Shown: in pieces, positions 41,252 to 51,502 of the stretch
Position numbering within the stretch: the first letter of the stretch is position 1
How the letters are laid out: each line of letters opens with the position of its first letter
Assembly: GCA_011032825.1 (NCBI GenBank)
Contig: JAADJZ010000025.1
Coordinates: forward strand, 186,001-250,000
DNA from: Massariosphaeria phaeospora
Taxonomy: Eukaryota > Ascomycota > Dothideomycetes > Pleosporales
Direction of reading: 5' to 3'
Length of the DNA stretch: 64,000 nt
The notes under the pieces: model-generated
What the model was told of the DNA's origin: nothing
What the model saw: only the letters and a program-made list of their open reading frames with translations
Databases searched by the model: none
Translations under genes and position numbers: made by a program

Positions 41252-43904
41252 ATGTCGCTTACGGCGCCTTACACTAATGCCATGCGCGTAAGTACGCTGC
41301 ATCTGCGCGAGTAACTACGCTAACATCATCGCAGATTGGCCAAGGCTTCAACACATATACGCAAGAAATCCGATTAGAAAACGCAGTCTTGATCGGACCG
41401 ACCAAGAAAGTTTCCAAGTCAAAATCGAAAACTGGAAACGAGGCTTACTTGAGCCCCCCAGTCACCCCTGAGATATCAGCCGCCGCTGGACCGATTGGTG
41501 ATATCGCGGCCGTAGCTATCAATGGAGTAACAGCAAGCTCAGCGGAGCTCCTAGGCCGAAGCATGCGACCACCCTCTCCGTCTCCTAGTCCTGACATGGG
41601 AGGAGCCCTAGACGTCATCACTTCACCAGCAGGCGAACTGCCCTTCGAGATCCCCGCTGGACCGATTCCCACCACAAGCCAGAGCGTCACCTACTCAACG
41701 CGCGCCATCGACAACGTCAGCGACATCATGGACGCGCTCAACATCTCCACGTCCATGTCGATCAAGTACGGCACCATCCACGGCAACGGCAACGCGTCCT
41801 TTGTCAACGAGACCAAGGTCCTCGACAGCGAACTCAACTATGTTGTCAGCGTCATCGTCAATAACGACGCACAGGCCGCCATCGAAGCCATGGAGTTCCA
41901 GGACATCGCCGGCCTGCCCCTCGACCGCTTCACCGAAGTCTACGGCGACAGCTTCATCTCAGGCTTCACCGAGGGCGGCGAATTCAACGCCGTCATCTCC
42001 ATCAAGCTGACCGACAAGACCAAGCACAAGGCCGTCAAGCAAGCCGTCGACATGCAGCTTGCCGTCGGCCCGCCCACCCTCGAGCTCGGCGCCCAGGAGT
42101 CCACGGAAAAACAACACAACGAGGCGCTCCGCAACAGCGAAATCTCCATCTCGGTCAACTGGGCGGGTGGCGGCGAGATCAAGAAACCCCACGTCGCGTG
42201 GACCATTCCGAGCGTCGTGGCCGTCGCAAACGCCTTCCCGTCCATGGTGGCGCGCTCGTCGGCGCGCACGCAGGCCATCCTCTTGCGCTACACGTCGCTG
42301 CGCTCGTTCCAGGCGTGGAAGTGGAGCCGGCTGCTCGAGGAGCGCCGGCTGTGGGAGAGCGAGGCGCGGAACCAGAAAGGGGGTGAGGATAATAGAGATG
42401 GGTCGCAGCGGTATGAGGAGCCGGTGATTATATTGAACTATGTGCCGTGCTCGCTGTATACGGCGGATCTGTTTGACGCGCTGATGAACTACAAGAAGTT
42501 GTGGAAGCGTATTGGCGAGAGTGAGTAAAGTCACGAGCAGTGTTTTATGCCTGTGTATCTCATGCTAACGCCTACAAACCAGTGCTGCAAAACCCTTCCC
42601 ACTACAAACTGCGCCCTAGCCCACCCAAGAAAGCCATCAAAGCCGCGCACAACAAACCCTCCAGCCACTCCCTCTCCCCCGTCCTCACAAAGGGCCTCTC
42701 CAAGCCCTCCCTGCCCAGCAGCCCCAGCTCCCCTTGCCAAGACCAAGCCGTGCAGACCATCGGCATAGAGCGCGCCTTCACCTTCAACGTCGAAGAAGGC
42801 GCGCTGGGCTGGAACTTGCTGGAAAACAACGCTATGCGGGACTCGATTCCGCCTGAGCCCGTGGCACTGAGCGAGGCCCGGCTCCTATGCCGCGAAGCCA
42901 TGACGCTCATCACTGAGGAAGTGCGTATCTCTGCCACTTTCCCTAACCTCAACCCCAACTAATCCAACTCCCTCCCCCAGGCCTCCCGCCTCGTCGACCA
43001 CCCGCACCTCGCCTACGCCGAATACGACGCCCTCACCAAATCCACACGCATGAAGCGCCCCAACTACGCGTACCCAGAAGTCCTCGCCCAGCGCCTCCCC
43101 GTCCCCATCTACAACGCCATCGTCTCCGACCTCTCGACCGACGGCGCCTACCTCAAAACCATGGCCTTTGCGAACCCCGCGCACGACAACCTCTGGTTCG
43201 AGCCGGATATGGTCGGCGACGCGAAAGCGAGCGTTGCGGACGTGGCGAGTAGGTTCGGCGGCAAGTACGAGGATTTCAGCACGTTGGACTTGACGGAGGC
43301 ACGCGGCGGTGGGGGAGGAGCAGCGGATAGGGGGCTAGGTGGTGGTGCAGGTGCGAATCCCCTGCGCCGCCTCACCCTGCACCGCTACCGGCTTAATCCG
43401 CTCATCAGCCTCATGGCACGCCCGGCCCTGCGCCGCGCCGTCAATGGCATCGGCGCCATCGGCCTGGCTCTGTTGTATGAAGACCCGACTGCATCCTCAG
43501 TCCGCAGTGACGGCTGCACCCACCACCTCGGCGACACGCACCACCGCGACCTGCACGACAGCACCACATACACGGCGCTCGACCTCCGCGGCAGCGTCGA
43601 CATTGCGAAGCTCGATGTCGCGTATGTGCCGGGCACGGGGTACATTGCCGGGGTAACGTTTTTCGACCGCGTGGGCAGAGGCGAGGGGGGAGGTGTGCTG
43701 ACGGAGCGGCTGCGCTGGCGCCAGTGGGAGGGGAAGGAGCCGGAGGGCGTGGTGCATGTCGATAACGAGCCGCCGGAGCGCGGGGATGGCGCTGTGTGGC
43801 TGTTTGTGGGGTTGGCGGGTACGTGGGTGAATACATTTGGGCATGGGCATTTGCTGGCGAGGGTTAGCGGGGTTTGGAGGAGGGAGGGAGAGGAAGACGG
43901 GTGA
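41252..43904 (+). CDS. MACPF-like domain protein
   Basis: Four exons: 41252-41287 (12 codons), 41335-42520, 42583-42920 and 42981-43904; introns are 47-62 bp with GCTAAC branch sites. The product is 827 residues. The N-terminal half matches fungal members of the membrane-attack-complex/perforin superfamily: IGQGFNTYTQEIRL after the first join, then MSIKYGTIHGNGNASFVNET, and the signature-like YGDSFISGFTEGGEF. No signal peptide is visible, so the protein is probably cytosolic or released by lysis. Residues about 430-530 are Pro/Ser-rich. The C-terminal part has a lectin-like beta pattern (LDLRGSVDIAKLDVAYVPG, YIAGVTFFD), possibly a binding domain. Pore formation is inference from family; no activity can be read from sequence. 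Confidence 0.72.
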
Positions 43905-44588
43905 GTAGGAAGGTGGATAGATAAGGAGTAGGGAGAGGAGTGGGGGTTAGCAGGCAGGCGGCTGGACTGGGAGCAGACGGTCTGAGGGTTGGCGTTTGGC
44001 GTTTCGATATGCGTGCGTTCTCGATATACCATTTTCCTTGATGGGGCGTGATTGGTTCTGGAGTATTCACAAATTCGGGGGCCTCTTACTTCTACAAGCT
44101 CTGCTTCGACATTACTTGTTATACTAGATACAGTAGAGCTTTGTAAAGATAGAGGCAGACTATTTTGCGTGTTGCTGGAAAATCCTGCACTGTCAAGAGG
44201 ATTGGCTGTTGCGCAGTAATTGTAGTAGTGCAATTAGCAGCTATGCGACCTCAGTGCGATTCTACGTACGCATAGCACTCGCACCTGTCCGTCGTTTCGC
44301 TTACCCTGGAAATAGTAGCCCACCGTACGGCTGTTCTTCCATTAAATAGCTACAAGCAGTCGGCCAACCAGCTCAACTAAGCTCGCCAACATCTCCCCGA
44401 GGCCATAGGCTGCAGCGCCGCAAGACACCAGGCGTACGAAAATAACTGTGCTAGAAGATGTCGAAAGCTCTCGACAGCTCACTCATCCGCTGTAGTTAGG
44501 ATCCCGTTCTTTCTAAACCTAAAATAGATTCAATATAGATACAAACGAAGCTCTAGCCATACCCCATTGTTCTGCTCGACGAGCTAAT
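43905..44588. other. Intergenic region with a repeat copy
   Basis: Convergent 3' flanks; holds a minus-strand copy of the dispersed repeat at 44050-44215. No gene seen. Confidence 0.45.
44050..44215 (-). repeat. Dispersed repeat family, long copy
   Basis: On the minus strand it reads CAATCCTCTTGACAGTGCAG, TAGTCTGCCTCTATCTTTAC, AAAGCTCTACTGTATCTAGT, ATAACAAGTAATGTC, GAGCTTGTAGAAG and a distal AATTTGTGAATACTCC that also matches the copy at 50165. It is one of the two longest copies. Confidence 0.8.
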
Positions 44589-45479
44589 CTATAGAACTGA
44601 GCTCTCAAAGATCTGCATGCAGAATACATAAATGAAAGCCTGTGAAGCCAAGAAGAAACCCGTGAAGAGATAGCCAACAAACGGCGCCCAAGGTCCCATG
44701 CGCCTAAGCCTCTGGAAGACTTCTACAAGGGCCTCTAGTCTTGCACATAACCTCTGTAGCCTTGCAGTCTTTTCCTCCATCCTTGCAGTCGTTTCCTCCA
44801 TCCTTGTAGTCGTTTTCTCCATCCTTGCACTTGTTTCATTTAGCCTAGTGGTCGCTTCCTTCATGCTTGTAGCTTCTAGCTTCAGCTCTGTAATATGCTC
44901 ATCTACCTTTTTAGTCTCTTCTTTGAGCTTCGCAGTCTTTTCCTTCAGCTGCGTTTCCTGAACCATGGTCTTTCCTTCTAGCTGGGCAACTCTCGTTCGC
45001 AAGCGCGTGTTCTCCGCCCGCAACCGTCCGATCTCTCGTGCTTTGACGAGCTCCGTCGCTTCCCTCTCGCTTTGAAGCAGGGCAGCGGCGTGCGTTTCTG
45101 CATGAAGATCTATCATCCCTCCGAGAAGTCCGTCGAGTTCATCCGAACCGGCTGCTCTAGCAGCATCGTCGGTGGGTCGGCTCAATTTGATGACCGAATC
45201 AATGAGCGTGGAGAGCTTCTCAGCATTGGAACCGTCCATCTGGCTGACGAGCGTTTCCAGCTGCTGGGAGAGTCGCTCGTGATGACGCTTATTTGGTTGC
45301 ACGTCGAGGATCTTCTGCGGGCGTTCCATATGGTCGGATTCTTCCTCGATGACCTGGTCGTCAAGGTGACTGATGTATGCACCCATTGCGAGGATTCCGG
45401 ACTCTGGCGGCAGATTTGCACAGAGGATCGAGTCGGGGTAGGAAACTCCAGGGCAAGGAGTGTATCGCGGAGGAATCAA
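44589..45479 (-). CDS. Coiled-coil tail-anchored membrane protein
   Basis: Single-exon frame of 296 residues (start at 45479; an ATG at residue 32 is an alternative). Function not recognised. Residues about 130-255 form a long coiled coil with strict heptads (ENTRLRTRVAQLE, KEKTAKLKEETKK), and a run of near-identical 7-residue units of the type RMEETTA coded by roughly 21-nt DNA repeats at 44740-44860. The C-terminus is a transmembrane segment (FVGYLFTGFFLASQAFIYVF). Such architecture suggests an oligomeric anchor or tether. It is convergent with the MACPF-like gene; the dispersed repeat lies in its 3' flank. Repeat units differ slightly, so slippage is not recent. Confidence 0.7.
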   Translation of the reverse strand: MIPPRYTPCPGVSYPDSILCANLPPESGILAMGAYISHLDDQVIEEESDHMERPQKILDVQPNKRHHERLSQQLETLVSQMDGSNAEKLSTLIDSVIKLSRPTDDAARAAGSDELDGLLGGMIDLHAETHAAALLQSEREATELVKAREIGRLRAENTRLRTRVAQLEGKTMVQETQLKEKTAKLKEETKKVDEHITELKLEATSMKEATTRLNETSARMEKTTTRMEETTARMEEKTARLQRLCARLEALVEVFQRLRRMGPWAPFVGYLFTGFFLASQAFIYVFCMQIFESSVL

Positions 45480-46121
45480 GCGTGAATGCCGAGAAAGGTG
45501 AGTGTGGTGATGAAGAGCCTGCGGAGAGAAAGTCTTTCGAGGTGAGGTGGGTTGCGCCTTTCCAGGAAGGTTCGAACCGAAGTTGACAACGTCACCGCGA
45601 CACGCGAAAGCGAATACGTCAGAAAACCAAGGGCTGGTCTTGACTACCGGCTACAGTGCAAACATCAAGCCCCAGAGATACCACTGCAGTGCAGTAAAAA
45701 TCTCGAGACTTCATCGCACAGCTTGCAGGACACTGAAAGAGCAAGACTCCTAGAGGCTCTACAGTACAGCTTGCCGTACTAAATGCTTCCCATAGTCGCC
45801 GCCCTAAGAAAAGGGAACTACAGAGCAAAGAAAGAGACCGCGAGAAGAACACGCCCTGGAGTAGAGAGTGAGGTAGGTTGCGCCTGACGACATTCATCTC
45901 GAGGTCCAAGATCACCGCAACACATGAAGGAAGGCCTCCTAGGTACTATATGCGATTATATTGGATTACTGATAAAACTCTTGGGTATCACGAATAGGAT
46001 TGTAGCCTCCAAAAACCTTTTATATACAGGGCAACGCGTTCCTCCAGCCGCGGGTCGAAACGCTCTTGCCCACCAACCTATCCAATCATACACAGTTTAC
46101 TCCGAACAGCGGTACTGCACT
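45480..46121. other. Intergenic region
   Basis: Promoter of the coiled-coil gene and 3' flank of DLT1. Two similar purine-rich blocks (GAGGTGGGTTGCGCCTTTCC near 45541 and GAGGTAGGTTGCGCCTGACG near 45869) may be remnants of a duplicated 330-bp segment. No gene seen. Confidence 0.4.
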
Positions 46122-47516
46122 TCACCCAACCTCAGTGCTATACTGATACGGTGACTCCCCCGGTCCAGGGTTCGGGCGGATCCGGATGACGGACTGGTCA
46201 GAGCGCACGCTCGACGACGACGACGAGTTGGGCAGTATGGTAGACGGACTCCTCTGCACTGGCCTGATGCGCACAGAGCCTGATCCGAATGACTCCCCCG
46301 ACGGCATTCTCGCCAGTGTGTAGGCGGCAGAACCGCTATGCGACACCCTCCGTATGCGCACCGATCCCGAGCCGTACGACCGCTCTGACGGCGTTCGGTA
46401 TGCGCTCGAGCTGACGTTGTGTGCGAAGGACAGTGCTGTGTGGACGGTCTGCGGACTGCTAGAGTGCTCGTTGGAGGAATATTCAAACTGGGGGGCGATG
46501 CGCGGGGTCTGGTAGGGGAGGCCTGATTGTGACGAGCTGCTGGTCGACTCTGACGGCGCGAGACTGCTTGAATCAGATTCGGATATCTGGGCGCGGGCTT
46601 CTTCGACTACCACGGGGTCGAGTTGCGTCATTCCACTTAAGACCTGTGCGAAGATTGCCATCAGCTCCCGGAACTCTGGCTCGGTGAGGAGATCGGACGA
46701 GAAGCGTGCGTACTCGTACTGGCCGAGGAATTGCGGCCCTAGGCTGGGAGGGTTCAGCAAGCCGAAGGACGCCAGCCGGCCGAGGTATTCGCGGAGGCCC
46801 ATGGTCCAGGGTCGCTGTAGCAATGCAACGACTTGCGCGTCTGGCAGCATTGGGGTGTCGTTGTGAGTCTGCGGGTCTTGTTCGAGGTCGAGGGCCGGGT
46901 CGGGAGGGGCCAGGGAGACGGCTTTCGCTTCGATGAGGTTCGGCAGCTCCGCCACGACCTGCCAGTATTGGAGGTTGGCTAGATTGTCGTCCGAAGGGGG
47001 TCCCCAGCCTGGATGCGATACGTAACCCCACGGCGGTGACTTCGCCGACACCGGGATAACCGTAGCCTTGCTCTGGTGACGCCCTCGTTTCTTGTGAGCC
47101 CGTTCTACCGCCGCCAACCTGCCCTCCTCGTCCTCGTCGTCTCTCGATTCGCTGCGCACATCTCGCGGCCTCGAGTCCCACGCCACTATGGCACTCCTCT
47201 TCAGCTGCTTCACGATCATGCGCCGCACCAGCCTGCCCACCTCGCCATCCTCGACCGGCAGGTACGGCTTCGGAATCGCCTGCAGCACGCTCCGATTGGT
47301 GTACAGCCGCGTCGAGTAGATGAGCAGCACGACGAGCACGGTGAGCAGGTAGACGCCGCCGATGCTGAACAGCTTCTGCAGCTCCTTGGTGCGGAAGGAC
47401 TGGTAGATGGTGTCGCCCGGGGTGACGGCGAGGAGTAGGACGAGGACGACGAAGAGGACGGTGTAGGTTGTGCTGTACCAGATGCGGAAGAGCGGGATGC
47501 GCATAGGCATAGGCAT
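46122..47516 (-). CDS. DLT1: Dlt1 (defect at low temperature protein 1) homologue
   Basis: Fungus-specific membrane protein; the yeast mutant is cold-sensitive and the molecular role is not known. Single exon, 464 residues; the start MPMPMRIPLFRIWYSTTYTV leads straight into transmembrane helix 1 (residues about 16-33), and helix 2 is at about 52-67 (VYLLTVLVVLLIYSTRLYTN). Conserved central parts follow: RLYTNRSVLQAIPKPYLPVE, RSAIVAWDSRPRD, WGYVSHPGWGPPS and LQYWQVVAELPNLIEAKA. The C-terminal third is Ser-rich and disordered and contains a duplicated SYGSGSVRIR / SFGSGSVRIR motif plus a third IRIRPNPG, likely cytosolic regulation sites. The gene starts where the family does, so no upstream exon is needed. 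Confidence 0.92.
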   Translation of the reverse strand: MPMPMRIPLFRIWYSTTYTVLFVVLVLLLAVTPGDTIYQSFRTKELQKLFSIGGVYLLTVLVVLLIYSTRLYTNRSVLQAIPKPYLPVEDGEVGRLVRRMIVKQLKRSAIVAWDSRPRDVRSESRDDEDEEGRLAAVERAHKKRGRHQSKATVIPVSAKSPPWGYVSHPGWGPPSDDNLANLQYWQVVAELPNLIEAKAVSLAPPDPALDLEQDPQTHNDTPMLPDAQVVALLQRPWTMGLREYLGRLASFGLLNPPSLGPQFLGQYEYARFSSDLLTEPEFRELMAIFAQVLSGMTQLDPVVVEEARAQISESDSSSLAPSESTSSSSQSGLPYQTPRIAPQFEYSSNEHSSSPQTVHTALSFAHNVSSSAYRTPSERSYGSGSVRIRRVSHSGSAAYTLARMPSGESFGSGSVRIRPVQRSPSTILPNSSSSSSVRSDQSVIRIRPNPGPGESPYQYSTEVG

Positions 47517-48238
47517 ATTAAGTTAATTACATGGCGTGGGCCTTGAGCATGTCCGCTGTCGAGCAGCTCCTGTCTCCTGGCGTCCTGCGAAAGCGTGAGG
47601 TGAGCGCCCGGCAGTGCCCGAGGTCCCGCCGCACGCTAGTCGGCGGTCACGTGCAGCGATCCGCACTGCAACTCCAAGCTTTCAAGGCTCCTCCCCGCAT
47701 CATCAGCTTCCTCGACCTCAACATGCTCGAGATTCTACTTTCAAGGGAAAACGCCAGAGCAAACTACACCAACACGGCCATCAGCGAGGATACGATCGTA
47801 ATAGAAGCGCTTCTGTGGGAACGCGCCCAAGCCCGCATTCTCTCCTGAGATGAGCTCGACAAACGCTTCTCTCCCGCGAGACACCACTCTATTCTCGTCT
47901 ACCTCCACATCTGCAGTTGCTAACGCCGCATTCGCTTCGAGACGTTCACCCACGAGATTTGGCGCTTTGTACCATGAGTAAAGCAACACGAACAGTCTGT
48001 AACGGCTAACAGTAGGAAGATCAAAAAACAAGGGGTGCGCAAACGGATATTCAGAACCCTCTTACGTCCGACTCCACACACGTCGTCTTTTGCGGTGTCA
48101 TCCAACGGCTCCTATCCGTCCTTCGTACCCTGGATGGGCGAATTCAGTCTATGTCAGAACACACATCAACCTCGCCCTCTCTTTCCACTGTCGAGACCCC
48201 CCTCTCCCTCTCCTCTCCTCTCTCTCTCATCATCGCCA
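47517..48238. other. Promoter region of DLT1 with unconvincing open frames
   Basis: Overlapping frames of about 100 codons exist on both strands (47531-47848 plus, 47741-48031 minus). The minus-strand one looks slightly more protein-like, but it has no motif and no neighbour support. I do not call a gene. CTCTCC-rich sequence near 48170-48240 is the 3' side of the next gene. Confidence 0.4.
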
Positions 48239-49267
48239 TTACGCGTGTCCCATCATCTCCAAGCTCTTATGGTAATCACTCGTGCCATGCTCGGCATCGC
48301 GATCCTTAGCCTTGCACGTCTTCCCCATGGGCTGCTTCCCGTTTCCATGCGCGCCGTCGATGCGCATGAAGGACTGGCCCTTGGCTTTCATCAGGTTGGC
48401 TTGCGCGTCGTCGAACCAGCCGTTGATGAAGTCGCCGTGGAAGCAGTAACCGTCGCCGATCTGAATGGCACAATCAGTCAGTCAGTCAGTTTGTCAGATA
48501 GGCGGCTCTGGAGAGCAGCGTGACAGGGATGAAAAGCAAACAAGCAAAAAAATATGCAAGCCAAAACGTACCTCGCCACAAGCCAGTTTGAACGGCGGAA
48601 CCCCCGTCCAGCCTTGCGGAATCGCCTTCCGCGTGTCGTACCTCATCGAAAAGCGCAATCGCGGCAATCTCTTCATGCCACTGGGGCACCGTCCCCCATT
48701 CGCCGCAGCATACGTATAGTCGCTCAACTTCGCCGGGTTCACGCAGTCCGGGAACGCCAGAATAGCCTGCATATGTGCAGTGCACGTCTGGCGCGGGAAG
48801 GCCGCCCGCGGGCGCGCGTTGCGGTCCTCCGGTCCATTGCCATCGCACCACCACGTAATCATAGACGTCTTCTCGTTGACATCGGCCTGGCTCTTTGCAC
48901 TCGCGTTGCCCGCGACCATGAACAGGTCCTTGGGGAAGGGAATCTCGGCGTGGTCGATCTGCTCGTAGTACGTCTTGAAGGTCGCCGGGTAGATCTCCGT
49001 GTACGTGGTCCCGCTGACGTAGTACAGCGTCGGCGCCCAGTAGACGGACAGGTCGTTTGGGTTCTCGCCAGAGGGGCACCCGGATTGCAGCTGGGCGGTC
49101 GTTGGCCGGTCTGCGGTCACGGCATCGGAGCCGTAGAACGAGTGCATGTGCGAGGTGTATTTGCCTGGCGACACGATGGGGTCGATGTTCTTGCGCATGA
49201 AGGGCTTGTGCTCGATGTCGGTCAAGGCGCTGGCGCTGGCGGCCAGGACGAGAATGGCGGCGAACAT
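48239..49267 (-). CDS. Secreted DUF1996 domain protein
   Basis: Exons 48572-49267 (232 codons) and 48239-48460 are joined across a 111-bp intron (donor GTACGT, acceptor ATTCAG), giving 305 residues. A signal peptide is present (MFAAILVLAASASALTD). DUF1996 marks: a Met/His start region SHMHSFYGSDAV, then NPNDLSVYWAPTLYY, CPSGMKRLPRLRFSMRYDTR, and in exon 2 DGYCFHGDFINGWFDDA. Conserved Cys pairs (SGCPSG, WWCDGN, DCVNP) suggest an extracellular disulphide-bonded fold. The biochemical role of DUF1996 is unknown; many are secreted or wall-associated and carbon-source regulated. The product is on the short side because some members carry a C-terminal WSC or Ser/Thr tail that is missing here. Confidence 0.9.
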
Positions 49268-50164
49268 CTTGTGCGTGGCCCGAGGAAGGGACTAGACAAG
49301 GCGTGGAGAAGGCGTAAGCGCTGTGAAAACGACGAAAACCGGTATAAGAGGAGAAGTCTAGAATGCGAGGATTCCTCCTTTGAGCATTCTGGCTATCCCA
49401 TGCTGGCAGATAGATGGACTAACTAGCATTGCAGGGCCGGAGTCCCTCAAAGTGCCGGACAGGGATCTATTCGCTCGCCTTTGCGGATCAATCCGGTTGT
49501 TGAAGCTCATTGGCCTGCAGCAAGGACTAGGCGGTACAAAAAAAAATCGAATATACTCGGAAGATTGAACGGAGGCCAGTCATTGGTGGATAACACTTGG
49601 ATTTCCCTAGATTTCCCCAGCTTTGAGTGTGCGGGGTCCGCGAATCTCTGCTTCCTGCTCACTGCTCAGCAGGGGGCTGGGGCTGGGGGACGACGAGAGG
49701 GAGATTGATTCCCCTCACTTCAGTCTGAATCTGCCTGGATGTACGAGGTAACGCACTGGCTTCGTCTACTGGGAAAAAGGTGTCAATAGGTGTCGATGAA
49801 AAGGATAGGATGGAGATTTCGATCAAGGAGAAAGCTCGAACTATTTGTCGAACTAGAACCTACTACGCTACCGCTCACATCTCCGACAACCTCCCTCACC
49901 TCCCGATCTCTCCGAGATTCTGGATTTCCTCGTGCTCATTTCGTCTGATCTGATCTGGTCTGGCCGCCCTAACACCCCACAGGTCTTACGTAGCTGGGCT
50001 GAGCTGAACTAAGTTGAGCCGGAAAGTAAACATACTGCGTCATGGCGGCTCGAAGATGGATGGATGGACAGGGTGAGACGGTCATGTTTCGCTGTTCGGA
50101 TTACACTGCACTGACATAGACCCTGGGTAGATTAGCTGTACCACCCGAACGCCATGTAGCAACG

Positions 50165-50340
50165 CAGCAGGTTGTTTCAGCAATCCTCTTGACAGTGTAG
50201 GAGTTTTTAGCAATAGGTAAAAAGTCTACCTCTATATTTACAAAGGCCTACTGTATCTAGTATAACAAGTAACGTCAAAGTAGCGCTTGCAAACGTACGA
50301 AGGCTCCCAAATTCGCAAATACTCCTAAACTAATCACTAC
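50165..50340 (+). repeat. Dispersed repeat family, long copy
   Basis: Runs CAGCAGGTTGTTTCAGCAAT, CCTCTTGACAGTGTAGGAG, AGCAATAGGTAAAAAGTCTA, CCTCTATATTTACAAAGG, CCTACTGTATCTAGTATAAC, AAGTAACGTC and a distal AATTCGCAAATACTCC. It is followed directly by the next copy. Confidence 0.8.
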
Positions 50341-50349
50341 TCTAACACC

Positions 50350-50436
50350 GCAGCAGGTTGTTTCAGTAATCCTGTTAACAAGATAGGAGCTTCTAGCAAT
50401 AGGTAAGAGGTTTACTTTTATCTTCACAAAGCTCTA
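50350..50436 (+). repeat. Dispersed repeat family copy cut by a transposon
   Basis: Same left end (GCAGCAGGTTGTTTCAGTAA) as the preceding copy; the sequence stops matching after CACAAAGCTCTA at 50436, exactly where the outer pogo-like element appears to begin at a TA. The missing right half was not found beyond 54024. Confidence 0.7.
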
Positions 50437-51502
50437 ACGTACCTAACGGGTTGGCGGGCCACACGGGTTGGCGAGACACTTTTGCCAAGCCCTCACCAAC
50501 TCTACCTATGTACGCGATGCTTCAACAACAACACCAGATGGAACCTTCTAATGAACGTCAGATACAGAATGCCCTTCAAGCTCTTGAACAAGACGCGACA
50601 CTCTCTGTGCGACGCGCTGCAGCTATCTATAACGTCGCTCGAACAACACTAAGCCATCGACGCGCTGGACGACCTTCACAAGCAGATTGCTGGCCTAAAT
50701 CGATGAATCTGACAAAGACTGAGGAGGGCGTAGTTGTTGAGCATATACTTGAGCTTATTACGCGCGGATTCCCCCCTAGGCTCGCAGCTGTAGCTGATAT
50801 GGCCAATTCCTTGCGCGCAGAGCGCAATCTAGGCCAGGTTGGCTTGAACTGGCCCAGTATGTGGGTTAAGCGCCGCCCTGAGTTTACAATGAAGTTCAAT
50901 CGCAAGTACGATTATAAGAGAGCGCTCTGCGAGGATCCGGAGGTTATCCAGGGCTAGTTTAGCCTAGTAGCCAATATCAAAGCCAAGTACGGCATCCAGG
51001 ATGAAGACACGTACAACTTTGACGAGGCAGGCTTCATGATGGGCCAGATATCAACTGGAGCAGTTGTTACAGCTTCAGAGAAATGAGGACGGCCAAAGGC
51101 AGTGCAGCAAGGCAACAGAGAGTGGACAACAGTCATCCAGGGCATCAACGCGACAGGTTGGGCTATTCCACCCTTTATCATCTTCAAAGGCCGCTACCAC
51201 CTCTTTGCCTGGTATAAAGAGGATAACCTACCCTAGGACTGGATTATTGCAGTCTCTGAGAACGGCTGGACAACGAATAAGCTTGGTCTTGAGTGGTTGA
51301 AGCACTTTGATGAGCATACAAAGATGAGGGTAGTTGGCAGCCACCGACTGCTCGCAATTGACGGCCATGAGAGCCACGACTCGCTCGAATTCCAGCAATA
51401 CTGCAAAGAGAACAAGATTATCACTATCTGCATGCCTCCGCACTCATCGCACCTCCTACAGCCTCTTGATGTAGGTTGTTTTGCTCCTTTGAAGAAGGCG
51501 TA

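Larger units (their letters stand above)
49268..50436. other. Intergenic region with tandem dispersed-repeat copies
   Basis: Promoter of the DUF1996 gene, then two adjacent plus-strand copies of the dispersed repeat at 50165-50340 and 50350-50436. No gene seen. Confidence 0.5.

Noticed and set aside
47531..48031. Two overlapping frames of about 100 codons on opposite strands
   Set aside because: Neither has a recognisable domain, splice partner or neighbour logic; left as promoter sequence of DLT1.
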